Positions 26,645 to 36,045 of a stretch of 55,882 nt of DNA are shown one piece after another. Origin of the DNA: Acidimicrobiia bacterium (lineage in GTDB: Bacteria; Actinomycetota; Acidimicrobiia; Acidimicrobiales; AC-14); contig JAHFUR010000027.1 of the NCBI GenBank assembly GCA_023264995.1, positions 1 through 55,882 of the forward strand, read 5' to 3'. Within the stretch, counting starts at the first letter, position 1. Each line of letters starts with the position of its first letter. Below the pieces are notes generated by a model. It worked only from the letters and a program-made list of their open reading frames with translations, did no database searches and had not been told where the DNA came from. The translations under genes were made by a program, and so were the position numbers.

Positions 26645-27969
26645 CCGTGCTGACCAGGCCCGACGTCGCGCATCGGGTGGTCGTCGACACCCGGGCGGAG
26701 CGTCCGCGCCGCGACCACCTCGCGACGACGGCCCTGGCCCTCATGGCCAACACCGGTGTCACGTCCGTGCTTGGACTGGCCTTCTGGGCGGGCGCGAGCG
26801 CCGTCTATTCGCCTGAGGAGCTGGGGGCGAGCGCGGCACTGATCTCGGCCATGATGTTGCTCTCGGTCGTATCCCAGTTCGACCTGGCGACGGGCATCCA
26901 GCGGCTGCTGCCGCAGGTCCGCGGCCGCCGGTGGCGACCCGTCGTGGGTGCGTACGGCGTTTCTGCCGCCGCTGCGATGGTTGTGGCCGGCGGCTTCGTC
27001 GTGGTCGCGCCCCGCCTCTCGGGCAGCTTCGCGTTCCTCGGTCACCGGCCGGCCCTGGGGGTCGGCCTGGTCCTCGCCGTCGCCCTCTGGAACATCTTTG
27101 CCCTGCAGGACGCCGTGCTCACCGCGGTGCGATGGGCGGCGATGGTCCCGCTGGAGAACGGCGCCTTCGGGATCCTGAAGATCGGGCTCATGTTCGTCTT
27201 TGCCAGCCAGTTCGGTGGCCATGGCATCTTCGTGGCGTGGGTGGTGGCCATGGCGCTGACGCTGGTGCCGGTCAACTCGCTGATCTTCGCCCACATCCTC
27301 CCGTCCGGGCCGGAGCCGGCCGCGGTGGCGTGGCCGAGCGCCCTGCCCATCGAGGACCGCGGTCGGGTCGGTCGCTACCTGGCCGTCGACTACGCCGCGG
27401 GGCTCATGGCCCAGGGGTACACGGCGTTGCTGCCGTTGCTCGTGCTGGCCGTGCTCGGTACCGACGCCAACGCCTACTTCTACATCGCCTTCCTCATCGC
27501 CGGGGCGGTGCGAGCCGTGGCCCAGAGCATGAGCACGTCGCTCGTGGTCGAGGGCGCCCACCAGGAACGGAGCGTGGGGGCGATGGCCCGGGTCAGCGTG
27601 GTCAGGTATGGGCGGTTCGCCCTGCCGGCGATCGTGGGCCTGGTCCTCGGCGCCCACCTTCTCCTGCGGCCGTTCGGCGCGGTCTACGCGGACCGGGGCG
27701 CGACGCTGCTGCGGCTCCTGCTCGTCGCCACCGTGCCCCATGCGCTCGTGGCGCTCTACCTGGGGTTGGAGCGGGTACGAGGACGCGTCGGCCGGGTCAT
27801 CGCCGTCGAGGCGGCCCTCGTCGTCCTGGTGACAGCGGGGGCGCTGGCGGCCATGCACCGGTACGGCCTCGCCGGCGTCGGCGTAGCCTGGCTCGCGGCC
27901 CACACCCTCGTGGCCGTCCTCGTGGCGCCGGCCTTCTGGAGGGCATGCAGCCGGCCCACGCCCGGGTAG
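26641..27969 (+). CDS. Polysaccharide flippase / oligosaccharide exporter (MOP superfamily)
   Basis: A 442-residue membrane protein with about twelve hydrophobic segments. The N-terminal region TTALALMANTGVTSVLGLAF, then YSPEELGASAALISAMMLLS and IQRLLPQ match Wzx/MurJ-type lipid-linked oligosaccharide flippases. It would move the repeat unit assembled by the neighbouring GT2 enzymes across the membrane. GTG 26641 overlaps the upstream stop. No polymerase of clear Wzy type is adjacent, although the large membrane proteins that follow are candidates. Confidence 0.85.
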   Translation: MTVLTRPDVAHRVVVDTRAERPRRDHLATTALALMANTGVTSVLGLAFWAGASAVYSPEELGASAALISAMMLLSVVSQFDLATGIQRLLPQVRGRRWRPVVGAYGVSAAAAMVVAGGFVVVAPRLSGSFAFLGHRPALGVGLVLAVALWNIFALQDAVLTAVRWAAMVPLENGAFGILKIGLMFVFASQFGGHGIFVAWVVAMALTLVPVNSLIFAHILPSGPEPAAVAWPSALPIEDRGRVGRYLAVDYAAGLMAQGYTALLPLLVLAVLGTDANAYFYIAFLIAGAVRAVAQSMSTSLVVEGAHQERSVGAMARVSVVRYGRFALPAIVGLVLGAHLLLRPFGAVYADRGATLLRLLLVATVPHALVALYLGLERVRGRVGRVIAVEAALVVLVTAGALAAMHRYGLAGVGVAWLAAHTLVAVLVAPAFWRACSRPTPG

Positions 27970-28053
27970 CGCGTCGCTCGGAGCCACCCACTGAAAGAAC
28001 ACGCCGCCGTACGACTCGATGGGGAGGGGCCGGATCTGCTCGGCCCCGGGGTC

Positions 28054-29130
28054 GTGCGCGCCGCCGACGCCACCGCCGCGGTGGTGACGGCTGCCCTGAT
28101 CGCCGCCGTGGCGCTGCAGGTGGAGGGGCCGGTCCGCCTCGCCCTCGCCCTGGTGTTCGTGACGTTCGTGCCCGGGTGGGCCGCGCTCGGCCACACGCGC
28201 CTGGCAACCGGCACCTCGAGGATCGCGCTGGCGGTTGCCGCCAGCCTGGCCATCTGCACCGCCACGGCAGCCACGATGGTCTGGCTGCGGGCCTGGCACC
28301 CCTTTGCCCTCTTCTACGGGCTCGCCGGGGCGGCCCTCGTGCCGCTTATGGTGCGGGCCGTCCTCGGCCCACCGCCGGCGCCGGGTGTCGACGAGCGGCC
28401 AGAGCCTGCCCGGGCCGCGGCCGCGGCGGTGCCCCGGCGCCGGCGCGAGCCGGCTCCGGCCGCAACCGTCCCGGCGACCAGCGGGGCGCTGACGCTCCAG
28501 AGCGTCTCGGTCCGTATTGCGTTCGCTGCCCGGGCTCCTTTCACGGCCCAGGAGCTGGCCGGCTTGTTCGCCGCGGTCCAGGACCGGCACCCCTTCGCCG
28601 AGTTCCGTCGAGACGAGGACGCCGGCGCGGTGATGGAGATCGCCGGTTCCCGCCGCCTCGAGATCCGGCGCGACGCCGTTGACTACCTGGAACGGGCGCC
28701 CGTCGATATCGAGCAGGCCGGGCGGCGTGCCATCGACCTCCTGGAGCGGGTGCAGGGCCAGTTGGGGGTCGGGTTCCCCGCCAGGCCGTCGTACTGCCTC
28801 CGGGCCAGCTTGGCCCCACCCGCCGGCGCCGGCGGGCCTTTCGTCGGGTTCGCCGACCCGGGCGTGGTCGGGATCCTGGGGAGCAGCATGCCGGTGGCGG
28901 CCGGGTGGCATGTCACGGGCGCGTCCGGCTCGCCGGCGCACTCGTGGCGGGTGACCGTCGAGCCTGACGGCGACGAGGGCCGGCTCACCGTCGTCGTGGA
29001 TGCCGACTTCGCGCTCAGCGACGACGCCGCTGGGGTCGGTGAGCACCTCCGGCACATCCACGACTTCCTGACCGGGAACGTGGCCCGGTTCGTGCAGGCG
29101 GCGACGAGACCGCCTGGTGACGAACGATGA
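28054..29130 (+). CDS. Membrane protein with two or three helices and a C-terminal soluble domain
   Basis: A 358-residue protein. The N-terminal 110 residues hold about three hydrophobic segments (ADATAAVVTAALIAAVALQV, LALALVFVTFVPGWAALGH, RIALAVAASLAICTATAATM, FALFYGLAGAALVPLMV). A Pro/Arg linker is followed by a 200-residue soluble domain starting LQSVSVRIAFAARAPFT with no family I recognise. It overlaps the following GT-C-like gene by ATGA. Position suggests a regulatory or structural role in polysaccharide assembly. Confidence 0.7.
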   Translation: MRAADATAAVVTAALIAAVALQVEGPVRLALALVFVTFVPGWAALGHTRLATGTSRIALAVAASLAICTATAATMVWLRAWHPFALFYGLAGAALVPLMVRAVLGPPPAPGVDERPEPARAAAAAVPRRRREPAPAATVPATSGALTLQSVSVRIAFAARAPFTAQELAGLFAAVQDRHPFAEFRRDEDAGAVMEIAGSRRLEIRRDAVDYLERAPVDIEQAGRRAIDLLERVQGQLGVGFPARPSYCLRASLAPPAGAGGPFVGFADPGVVGILGSSMPVAAGWHVTGASGSPAHSWRVTVEPDGDEGRLTVVVDADFALSDDAAGVGEHLRHIHDFLTGNVARFVQAATRPPGDER

Positions 29131-31052
29131 GCATGGCGTCCTCGCGCCCGCTCCTGGTCCTCGCGTCCCGGCGGCGGGCTGCGGATGTGGCCGAGCCTCT
29201 CCTCGCCCGTCGGCTGCACCCGTCGGACGTGTCGTTCGTGGCCGCCATCGTCCTGTGGGTGGTGGCGCTCGCCGGGACCCGGCCCGACGCCATGGACGAC
29301 TGGGGTCTACTCCGCGCCCTGCCGGTGACGTTCTTCGTCGCCGTTGGCCTGCTGATGCTCTCGATCGGGCTGGTCCTCACGGCCGAGCGGGTGTCGCCCC
29401 TGCGCCTGGGCCTCCACCTGGTGGCCTTGGTCGTGGTCCTCCACGGGACCGTACCTCTCCTCTTCCCGGCCACCAACTACCCGTGGGCGTACAAGCACAT
29501 GGGGGTCGTCGGCTACATCGACCTCCACGGCTCGCTCGACCCGTCCATCGACATCTACCAGAATTGGCCCGGGTTCTTCGCGGTGGCAGCACTGTTTGGA
29601 CGGATCGCGGGGGTGGGCAGCCCGCTGGTTTACGCGAAATGGTCGCCCGTGTACTTCAACCTCCTCCTATGCCTCGAGCTGGCCTTCATCCTGCGCCGGC
29701 TGGGGCTGGGCCGGCGCGAGCGGTGGCTGGCGCTCTTCCTGTTCGTGGCGGCCAACTGGGTGGGGCAGGACTACTTCGCCCCTCAGGCGCTCACTTTCGT
29801 CCTCTGCCTGGCCGTCTACGGGATGGTGCTCGCCTGGCTCCAGGCCGACCGCCCGCCGGCACCGGCCCGTGCCCTGCGCCGGCGGGCCTGCCGCGTCGCC
29901 CGCCCGGCCGAGGCGGCAGGGCCCCCGGGGCCGGCATTCTCGGGCTGGTCCCGGGTGGTGGGGCTGGGGACCCTGTTCGCCGTGTTCACCGTCGTCGTGG
30001 TCAGCCATCAGCTCTCGCCGTACCTCGTGGTGAGCGGCCTGGTGCTGCTGGCGTTGGTCGGCCGGCTCCGTTCCCGGTGGGTCGTGGTGGTGCTGGCGGT
30101 GATCATGTTCGGGTACCTCGTGCCCCATCTCCCGTACCTCCGCGACAGCCGGAACCTGGCGGGCTCGCCACTCAATCCCCGCGATGTCCTGGATGCGCTC
30201 AGCAACCCGTTCGACAACCTGCAGGCCCACGGCTTCGACGGTGTGAGCCCGCGGCCAGGCCGGGCGTTGACCGCGCTCGGCGCGCCGGCGCTGATGCTCG
30301 GCATGTGGCTACTGGCCGTGGTCGGCGCGTTTCGCCGGCTCCGGTCCAGGCGGCCCGTCCTGCTCCTGGCGGTCCTCGGCTGCGCACCGGCGCTCCTGGC
30401 GTTCGGCCAGAACTATGGCGGCGAGGCCATCTTCCGCATCTACCTCTTCTCGCTGCCCTGGGTCGTGGCGCTGGCGGCGTCGGCCCTGGCGCCCCGGCGC
30501 GGCCGGTGGCGGGCCGCGACAGGGCTCGTCGTCGTCCTCGTGCTGTCGGGGACGGCGGCCCTGTTCATGTCGGCGTTCTATGGGTCGGTCGAGCTCTACC
30601 GGGTCCGGCCCGGGGCGGTGGCCGCTGTGCGCTACTTCTACAGCCACGCCGAGCCGGGTAGCGTGCTCGGGCTCGGCGCCCCGAACGCGCCGACCCGGCT
30701 GGCCGCCAACTACGACGAGTTCCGCGCCGGCTCCACACCCCCACCCCTCACGACCCTGGCCGCGTTCCAGGGCCATCCCCTCGGCGCCGCCGACGTGCCG
30801 GCGCTCTCCGCGCTGTACGACGAGCATGTCGCCGGCACCCCGGGGCACGTCTACCTGCTTCTGGGCGCCGACCAGGACGTCTATGCCGCCGTCCTCGGCT
30901 ACATGCCCGCCGGGTCGCTCGCCGGCCTCGACCGGGCGCTGTCGTGGTCGTCCCGGTGGCAGCTGTTTCACCGGGAGCCCGACGCGGTGATTTACGAGCT
31001 CCTCCCCGAGGCGGCCCCCCCGCTGGCCGTCGGGGGGCCTTTCAGCGAGTAA
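29127..31052 (+). CDS. Large polytopic membrane protein, GT-C/polymerase-like
   Basis: A 641-residue protein with about twelve membrane helices and a C-terminal soluble domain of about 130 residues. Loop 1 contains PATNYPWAYKHMGVVGYID and then DIYQNWPGFFAV, resembling the long first outside loop of GT-C transferases and O-antigen polymerases. ANWVGQDYFAPQALTF and VVVSHQLSPYLV are further conserved-looking loops of this actinobacterial family. A role in polymerising or decorating the polysaccharide is inference. Its 3' end overlaps the convergent ATP-grasp gene by 11 bp. Confidence 0.8.
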   Translation: MSMASSRPLLVLASRRRAADVAEPLLARRLHPSDVSFVAAIVLWVVALAGTRPDAMDDWGLLRALPVTFFVAVGLLMLSIGLVLTAERVSPLRLGLHLVALVVVLHGTVPLLFPATNYPWAYKHMGVVGYIDLHGSLDPSIDIYQNWPGFFAVAALFGRIAGVGSPLVYAKWSPVYFNLLLCLELAFILRRLGLGRRERWLALFLFVAANWVGQDYFAPQALTFVLCLAVYGMVLAWLQADRPPAPARALRRRACRVARPAEAAGPPGPAFSGWSRVVGLGTLFAVFTVVVVSHQLSPYLVVSGLVLLALVGRLRSRWVVVVLAVIMFGYLVPHLPYLRDSRNLAGSPLNPRDVLDALSNPFDNLQAHGFDGVSPRPGRALTALGAPALMLGMWLLAVVGAFRRLRSRRPVLLLAVLGCAPALLAFGQNYGGEAIFRIYLFSLPWVVALAASALAPRRGRWRAATGLVVVLVLSGTAALFMSAFYGSVELYRVRPGAVAAVRYFYSHAEPGSVLGLGAPNAPTRLAANYDEFRAGSTPPPLTTLAAFQGHPLGAADVPALSALYDEHVAGTPGHVYLLLGADQDVYAAVLGYMPAGSLAGLDRALSWSSRWQLFHREPDAVIYELLPEAAPPLAVGGPFSE

Positions 31053-32274
31053 CGCGGCGGGCGACCATGGCGACGGCCGGGCCAAGCGACCGGGCGGCCG
31101 CGCTCAGCGCCGGGAGGGGGTCGTCGAGGGCGAGCCAGGCCCGTTCCGTGCCGGCCCAAGGCAGGCCGGCCGGCCGCCGGCCGCCCTCCCTCCGGTAGGC
31201 GAGGAGGGCAGGGACGTCGAGGTTCTCGACGCAGAAGCCCCGCCCATCGACCTGCCGGCCATATGGCACCGACCGGCCGGTGAGGTCGAGGTGGAGGGCG
31301 CGGACGACGTCGACGCCGGCGGTGGTCTGGAAGAGCCGGAACTGGGCGCCGACTCGCGGGTTGAAGTCGAGCAGGTTGTAGCGGCCGGTCGTTCGGTCGC
31401 GCCGCCAGTCGAGGTCGGCGATCCCGCGGTACCCGACGGCCCGGCACAGCGTTGTGGTCAGCTCGACGAGCACCGGGTTGGCCATGGCATAGGCGCGAGT
31501 GGCGACGCCGGCCCGGGGAGGCCAGGTGCGTGTCTTGACGCCGGTGAAGACCGCTCGCGGCTCGGCCCGCCGGTCGCAGTAGACCGCCGCCATCCAGTCC
31601 TCCGCCTGTGCGGTGGCCAGGTACTCCTGGACGAGGACCTCCGGCATCCTTGGCCACCCAGCGGCGATGCCGACCAGCTCGGCCTCGTCGTGGACCACGG
31701 TCGTGGCCGCCACCGCCGGCCGGTCGAGGCGCGACCAGGGCCCTGCGTTCTTCAGGACGACCGGGTAGCCGATGGCCCCAGCATCGCGGACCAGGTCGTC
31801 GACCGAGGCGGGCAGGGCCGAGGCCGGCGCCGGCACCCCGTGGGTCATGCACAGCCTGTAGAGGCTGTACTTGCCGGCGAGCTGGCCCGGCAGGTCGGGC
31901 GGGACCTCGGGGAGGAGGAAGTGGCGGGCCAGGGCCCCCGCGTGCCGGGCGACGAGGACCGCAGCCTCGTCGTCGGTCGGGAGGAGGACCGAGGGGCGGT
32001 CGAGCGCGCTGCCGATGGTCAGCAGGCCGTCCACGAGCTCATCGGCGCTCTCCCGGCCGGTGGTCGGCCAGACGAAACGGCGATGCAAGTGCCGCGAGAG
32101 GGCGGCCGGGGTGAACCGGTCCTCGGTGACGGCGGCCACGGGTACGCCGAGGCGGCCGAGCGACCGGATGGCGCCGGTCCCCCCGGGGTGGAGGGGGTAG
32201 TGGCCGACCTTCGCCACCAGTAACGGCACAGACCGGTCGAGCCCGAGGCCCTCCCCACTGTCCCTGACGCGCAC
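31042..32274 (-). CDS. ATP-grasp carboxylate-amine ligase
   Basis: A 410-residue ATP-grasp enzyme. The N-terminal pre-ATP-grasp fold (GGTGAIRSLGRLGVPVAAVT) is followed by KYSLYRLCMTHGVPAPAS, the ATP-binding IGYPVVLKNAGPWSR, VLVQEYL and the metal-binding NLLDFNPRVGAQFRLF (N-x-R). Such ligases join a carboxylate to an amine through an acyl-phosphate. Here the context points to amide decoration of a surface polymer, but the substrate is unknown. GTG 32274 starts 12 nt after the GH16 stop, so the two form a minus-strand operon. Confidence 0.85.
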   Translation of the reverse strand: MRVRDSGEGLGLDRSVPLLVAKVGHYPLHPGGTGAIRSLGRLGVPVAAVTEDRFTPAALSRHLHRRFVWPTTGRESADELVDGLLTIGSALDRPSVLLPTDDEAAVLVARHAGALARHFLLPEVPPDLPGQLAGKYSLYRLCMTHGVPAPASALPASVDDLVRDAGAIGYPVVLKNAGPWSRLDRPAVAATTVVHDEAELVGIAAGWPRMPEVLVQEYLATAQAEDWMAAVYCDRRAEPRAVFTGVKTRTWPPRAGVATRAYAMANPVLVELTTTLCRAVGYRGIADLDWRRDRTTGRYNLLDFNPRVGAQFRLFQTTAGVDVVRALHLDLTGRSVPYGRQVDGRGFCVENLDVPALLAYRREGGRRPAGLPWAGTERAWLALDDPLPALSAAARSLGPAVAMVARRVTR

Positions 32275-32285
32275 GCCGGCCGAGG

Positions 32286-33640
32286 CTACGACGTGATCTT
32301 GCCCTGGTTGTAGTGGTTGGCGACCTGGGTGGCCGTCAGCGCCTTGGCGTAGACGGCCACATCGTCGAGGCGGCCGGACAGGAACTCCGAGCTGGCATCC
32401 CAGGACCCGAGGACGATGGAGGTCGTATTCACGCTCGGGCCGCCGCTGAACGTCGACGTCGCCACCTGGGCGCCGTTCACGAACACCCGCTGAGCCGTCC
32501 CATCGAAGGTGCCGACCACGTGGTAGGTCTGCCCGGCCACGATGGCCCCGGCCGGCGCCTGGGTACGCCGGCGGGCCCCGTTGCGCATGGTCGTGAACTC
32601 GAGGCGGCCCCCGTTGAACTGCAGGGAGTAGGACTCGGCCTTGGTCACGATGGATGCGAAGTTGCCGCTCGACGGCAGTGCCGCCGGCCGGATCCACGCT
32701 TCGACGGTGACGGCCCCCGAAGGGCTCAGGCCGGCGGAACTGGGAATGGTCACCGCGTCGTTGGACCCGTCGAGGGACACGGCGGGGTTGGCGCCGTCGT
32801 TGGTGAGGCTGGGGACACCGAGCGACACGCCGTTGCGGTACGTGCCGGCGCTGGCGCCCATCTCGTCCGCCGCGGTCACCCCCGTCGCCTCGCCGAGGCG
32901 CCAGTAGCCCGCCGGCCCATCGCCGGTCACGGCGGCGCGGTAGGTCGACGGCGGGGGCGGGGCGGTCGAGCTGCCCTGGGTGAAGTGGTCAGCGATGCTG
33001 CGGGCGGTGAGCGCCTTGTCGTAGACGGCGACGTCGTCGATCGTGCCGGCCAGGAACTCCGACGCGGTGTCCCACGAGCCGATGACGACGGGGTTGGTGT
33101 TGGCGCCCATGGAGCCGGTGAAGCCGGCGCTGGCCACTTGCGTCCCGTTCACGAAGAGGCGCTGCGTCGTGCCGTCGTACGTGCCGACCACGTGGTACGT
33201 CTGGCCGGCCACCAGCGCGCCGGCGGGAGCCTGGGCTCGCCGGCGGGTGCCGTTGACCATCGTCGTGAACTCCAGCTGCCCGCCGTTGAACTGCAGCGAG
33301 TACGACTCGGCCTTGGTGGCCACCGACCTGAAGGTCCCCGCCCCAGGCAGGCTCGTCGGCCGGACCCACGCCTCGACGGTGACCGCGGCAGCCGGGCTGA
33401 GCCGGCTGGTGCTGGGGATGGACACGGCGTCGTTGACACCGTCGAAGGATGCGGCCCGGTTCGCCGGATCGCCCGTCAAGAGGCTGGGTGCGCCCAGGGT
33501 CACGCCGTTGAGGTAGGTGCCGGCGTTGGCGCCCTGGACGTCGGCGGCGACGGTGCCCGATGCGTCGCCGAGGCGCCAGTACGACACCGGCCCGTCGGCG
33601 GCCACGGCGCCGGCGTAGCCGGTGGCCGGCGCCGGCGGCG
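32286..33640 (-). repeat. Direct duplication of the LamG coding region
   Basis: The two halves share long near-identical stretches such as KAESYSLQFNGG, LEFTTM.NG.RRR.QAPAGA and VAGQTYHVVGT, indicating a fairly recent internal duplication of about 650 bp. Confidence 0.75.
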
Positions 33641-34511
33641 TCGGGGTGCCGAAGTGGTCCCACACCCGTACGTAGTCCACCAGGTAGTCGCTCGGGAAGG
33701 CGGTCGAGGCGTTGGGCGATCCCGGCCACGTCCCGCCCACGGCCAGGTTCAGCAGGAGGTAGGCCGGCTCGGAGGTGATGGCGGCGGCGTCAGTGAAGCG
33801 CCCGCGCTCCACGCCGTCGACGTACCAAACCATGGCGTCGGGCTGCCAGTCGACCCCGAAGGTGTGCCACCCCTGGGAGAAGTCGGGGCCGGTCCAGGCC
33901 TGGCCGGGGCTCATGTGGGTGCCGCTGCCGTTGAGGTAGTGGTAGGTCATGTTGACGGTGCTGGGGTCGCTGCCGAGGATCTCCATGGCGTCGATCTCCG
34001 GCGGCCAGCCGTAGCTGGCCGGAAGGGCCCAGAACGCCGGCCACAGGCCCTGGCCTGCGGGGACCTTCACCCGGGCCTCGGCGTACCCGTAGCGGTAGGT
34101 GAACCCGGGCGCGGCCCCGCCGCTCTGACCGCCGGTCATGACCATGCCGGATGTGTAGGCGTAGCTCTTGCCGTTCCAGCCGACGGCGCTTTCCCGGCGG
34201 GCCTGCAGCGCCAGCGCCCCGTTGGTCACTGACACGTTGCTCGGTGTGTACAGCTCCAGTTCGTTGTTCGTCTCGATCGAGCACGTCGACGATGCCCACC
34301 AGAAACAGGTGCGCCACGTGCTCGTGTTCAGGGCCGTCCCGCTGAACTCGTCGGCGAAGATCAGGTTGGCGCCCCCGGACGACCCGACCGGGAGCACGGC
34401 GGCCGACGCCGGAGCGCTTTTCAAGAGCGGGAGGGCCAGCGCGCCGACCAGCGCGGCCAGGGCAACCATCCCCTTCAGGGACCGGGACGGGACGCCGACG
34501 ACATCGTTCAT
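32286..34511 (-). CDS. Secreted GH16 endoglucanase with two LamG-like domains
   Basis: A 741-residue exported protein. The signal peptide is MNDVVGVPSRSLKGMVALAA through ASA-A near residue 38. The GH16 domain spans about 45-300 with the catalytic EIDAMEILG (E172 nucleophile, D174, E177 acid/base) and Trp-rich substrate loops (GLWPAFWALPASYGW). It is followed by two concanavalin-like LamG_3 domains (about 310-510 and 525-735) that are very similar to each other. It should cut beta-1,3 or beta-1,3/1,4-glucans, or remodel the polymer made by the locus. ATG 34511 is chosen for the signal peptide. Confidence 0.92.
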   Translation of the reverse strand: MNDVVGVPSRSLKGMVALAALVGALALPLLKSAPASAAVLPVGSSGGANLIFADEFSGTALNTSTWRTCFWWASSTCSIETNNELELYTPSNVSVTNGALALQARRESAVGWNGKSYAYTSGMVMTGGQSGGAAPGFTYRYGYAEARVKVPAGQGLWPAFWALPASYGWPPEIDAMEILGSDPSTVNMTYHYLNGSGTHMSPGQAWTGPDFSQGWHTFGVDWQPDAMVWYVDGVERGRFTDAAAITSEPAYLLLNLAVGGTWPGSPNASTAFPSDYLVDYVRVWDHFGTPTPPAPATGYAGAVAADGPVSYWRLGDASGTVAADVQGANAGTYLNGVTLGAPSLLTGDPANRAASFDGVNDAVSIPSTSRLSPAAAVTVEAWVRPTSLPGAGTFRSVATKAESYSLQFNGGQLEFTTMVNGTRRRAQAPAGALVAGQTYHVVGTYDGTTQRLFVNGTQVASAGFTGSMGANTNPVVIGSWDTASEFLAGTIDDVAVYDKALTARSIADHFTQGSSTAPPPPSTYRAAVTGDGPAGYWRLGEATGVTAADEMGASAGTYRNGVSLGVPSLTNDGANPAVSLDGSNDAVTIPSSAGLSPSGAVTVEAWIRPAALPSSGNFASIVTKAESYSLQFNGGRLEFTTMRNGARRRTQAPAGAIVAGQTYHVVGTFDGTAQRVFVNGAQVATSTFSGGPSVNTTSIVLGSWDASSEFLSGRLDDVAVYAKALTATQVANHYNQGKITS

Positions 34512-34563
34512 GTGCAGCTTGTCGGCCGCCCTTGTTCTCACCTTGAGTGGTGGCATGCCTACT

Positions 34564-35403
34564 TTAAGCACCACCGGGTGCCGTCCTCGCGAACATGGCC
34601 CCGACGGTCCCCGGGCCGGTGTGGGCGCCGACGCTGGGGCCGATCCGGTAGCGGACGAGGTCGATGACCTCGAGAGCGTTCCGTAGGCGGTCTTCCAGGG
34701 CGACGACGAGCGGCCGCGAGCTGGCGTCGGACAGACCCACCCCGACCCGTAGCGATGGGCCGGCGGCGGCGACGAACGCGGCCATGGCCCCCGCCGTCTC
34801 CTCCAGCCCCGAACACCGGTCGACCTCGCACATGACGCCGCCGGACAGGGTGAGGACGGGGACCGTCGTCGCCGCCTCCACCCCGCCGGCCAGCCGCCCG
34901 CCGGCGCGGGCCATGTCCAGCGCGCCCACGACGAACACGTTGCCGACGGCGGCGCTCACCCGCTCGGCCGCTGCGGCCGCCTCCTCGACGTTGGCGCCGG
35001 CGGCGATGGCCTCGGCCGCCTCCCACAGGCACAGGGACACGGCGAAGGAGGCCGTGCCCGTGTCGACGATGCGCACGGGCACCTGCGACACCTGACTGGC
35101 CAGCCGGGCGGCGTTCACCGTGCCCGAGACAGACGACCCGATGTGCACGGAGAGGATCTCCGTCGCCCCCCGCTCGGCGACCGCCTCGTAGGCGGCGGCG
35201 AACCGGCCGGGGCTCGGCTGTGAGGTCGAGACCTGCGGGCGGCCGGCGCCGAACCGGGCGTAGAAGTCGTCGGCGTCGAGGTCGACACCTTCCAGGTACT
35301 CGACCCCGTCGACCACCACGGTGAGGGGCACGACCTCAACCTGGTAGCGCTCCTTTAGTTCGGACGGCAGCTGGGCGTTCGAGTCGGTGACGAGGCCGAT
35401 CAC
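34564..35403 (-). CDS. DegV family fatty-acid-binding protein
   Basis: A 279-residue DegV/FakB-type protein that binds a fatty acid for phosphorylation by FakA. It has VIGLVTDSNAQLPSELKERY, VVPLTVVVDGVEYLEGVDLD and the lipid-binding VSTSQPSPGRFAAAYEA. Later blocks are SSVSGTVNAARLAS, VRIVDTGTAS and the C-terminal HTGPGTVG. GTG 35403 overlaps the plsY stop (GTGA). Pairing with the acyltransferase PlsY gives a phospholipid-synthesis context; no fakA is in the window. Confidence 0.9.
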   Translation of the reverse strand: MIGLVTDSNAQLPSELKERYQVEVVPLTVVVDGVEYLEGVDLDADDFYARFGAGRPQVSTSQPSPGRFAAAYEAVAERGATEILSVHIGSSVSGTVNAARLASQVSQVPVRIVDTGTASFAVSLCLWEAAEAIAAGANVEEAAAAAERVSAAVGNVFVVGALDMARAGGRLAGGVEAATTVPVLTLSGGVMCEVDRCSGLEETAGAMAAFVAAAGPSLRVGVGLSDASSRPLVVALEDRLRNALEVIDLVRYRIGPSVGAHTGPGTVGAMFARTAPGGA

Positions 35404-36011
35404 GCCGGCGCGGCCGCCGCGACCGGGCGTTTGGAAGTGAGGAACCGGTACATGATCACCGCGCTGCTCGCCGCCGCCGAGACGGGCAGGGCCGCGGACG
35501 GCGCCGGCCCCCAGCCGTTGGGCCAGCCCTTCCGCCACCACAGGAGCCCGGCCGCCACCCACGTGGCTGATGCGGCCGCCGTGCCGGGGAGGGTGCGGCC
35601 GGTGCGTTTCCCCACGTACCAGGCCACCCCGAGGTCGATGGGCAGGTAGGCCGGGAAGGTGGCCGCGCAGTGGCCGAGGCTGACGGCCACACCTTTGCCG
35701 CCCCGGAAGCCGTTCCAGACCGGGAAGCAGTGGCCAACGAGGCACGCGGTGCCGGCGGCGTGGGCGCCCGCCGGCCCGGCCAGGCGCCGGCCGGCGGTGC
35801 AGGCCAGCGCCCCCTTGGCCAGGTCGGCGGCCAGGATGGCGCCGCCCCACCCCGTGCCGAGGACGGCCATGGCGTTGACCGCCCCCGGGTTGCCGGTGCC
35901 CCGGTCCCGCAGGTCGGTCGAGCCCCCGGTGGCCAGCCGGGCCGCGGCGTCAGCGCACGGGACGGTGCCGATCAGGTAGCCGGCGGCGGCCGACGCGAGC
36001 AGGGCGAGCAT
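35400..36011 (-). CDS. plsY: Glycerol-3-phosphate acyltransferase PlsY
   Basis: This membrane enzyme transfers an acyl group from acyl-phosphate to glycerol-3-phosphate. It has 203 residues with five or six membrane helices and the PlsY loops GTVPCADAAARL, DLRDRGTGNPGAVNAM, GHCFPVWNGFRGGKGVA. ATG 36011 begins with MLALLASAAAGYLIG, the normal family start; the frame continuing to 36185 is not supported. It is divergent from the metallophosphatase lipoprotein and first in the plsY-degV pair. Confidence 0.92.
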   Translation of the reverse strand: MLALLASAAAGYLIGTVPCADAAARLATGGSTDLRDRGTGNPGAVNAMAVLGTGWGGAILAADLAKGALACTAGRRLAGPAGAHAAGTACLVGHCFPVWNGFRGGKGVAVSLGHCAATFPAYLPIDLGVAWYVGKRTGRTLPGTAAASATWVAAGLLWWRKGWPNGWGPAPSAALPVSAAASSAVIMYRFLTSKRPVAAAAPA

Positions 36012-36045
36012 CGGGAGAGCGTAATTCCGGCCTACGGTCGTCGGG

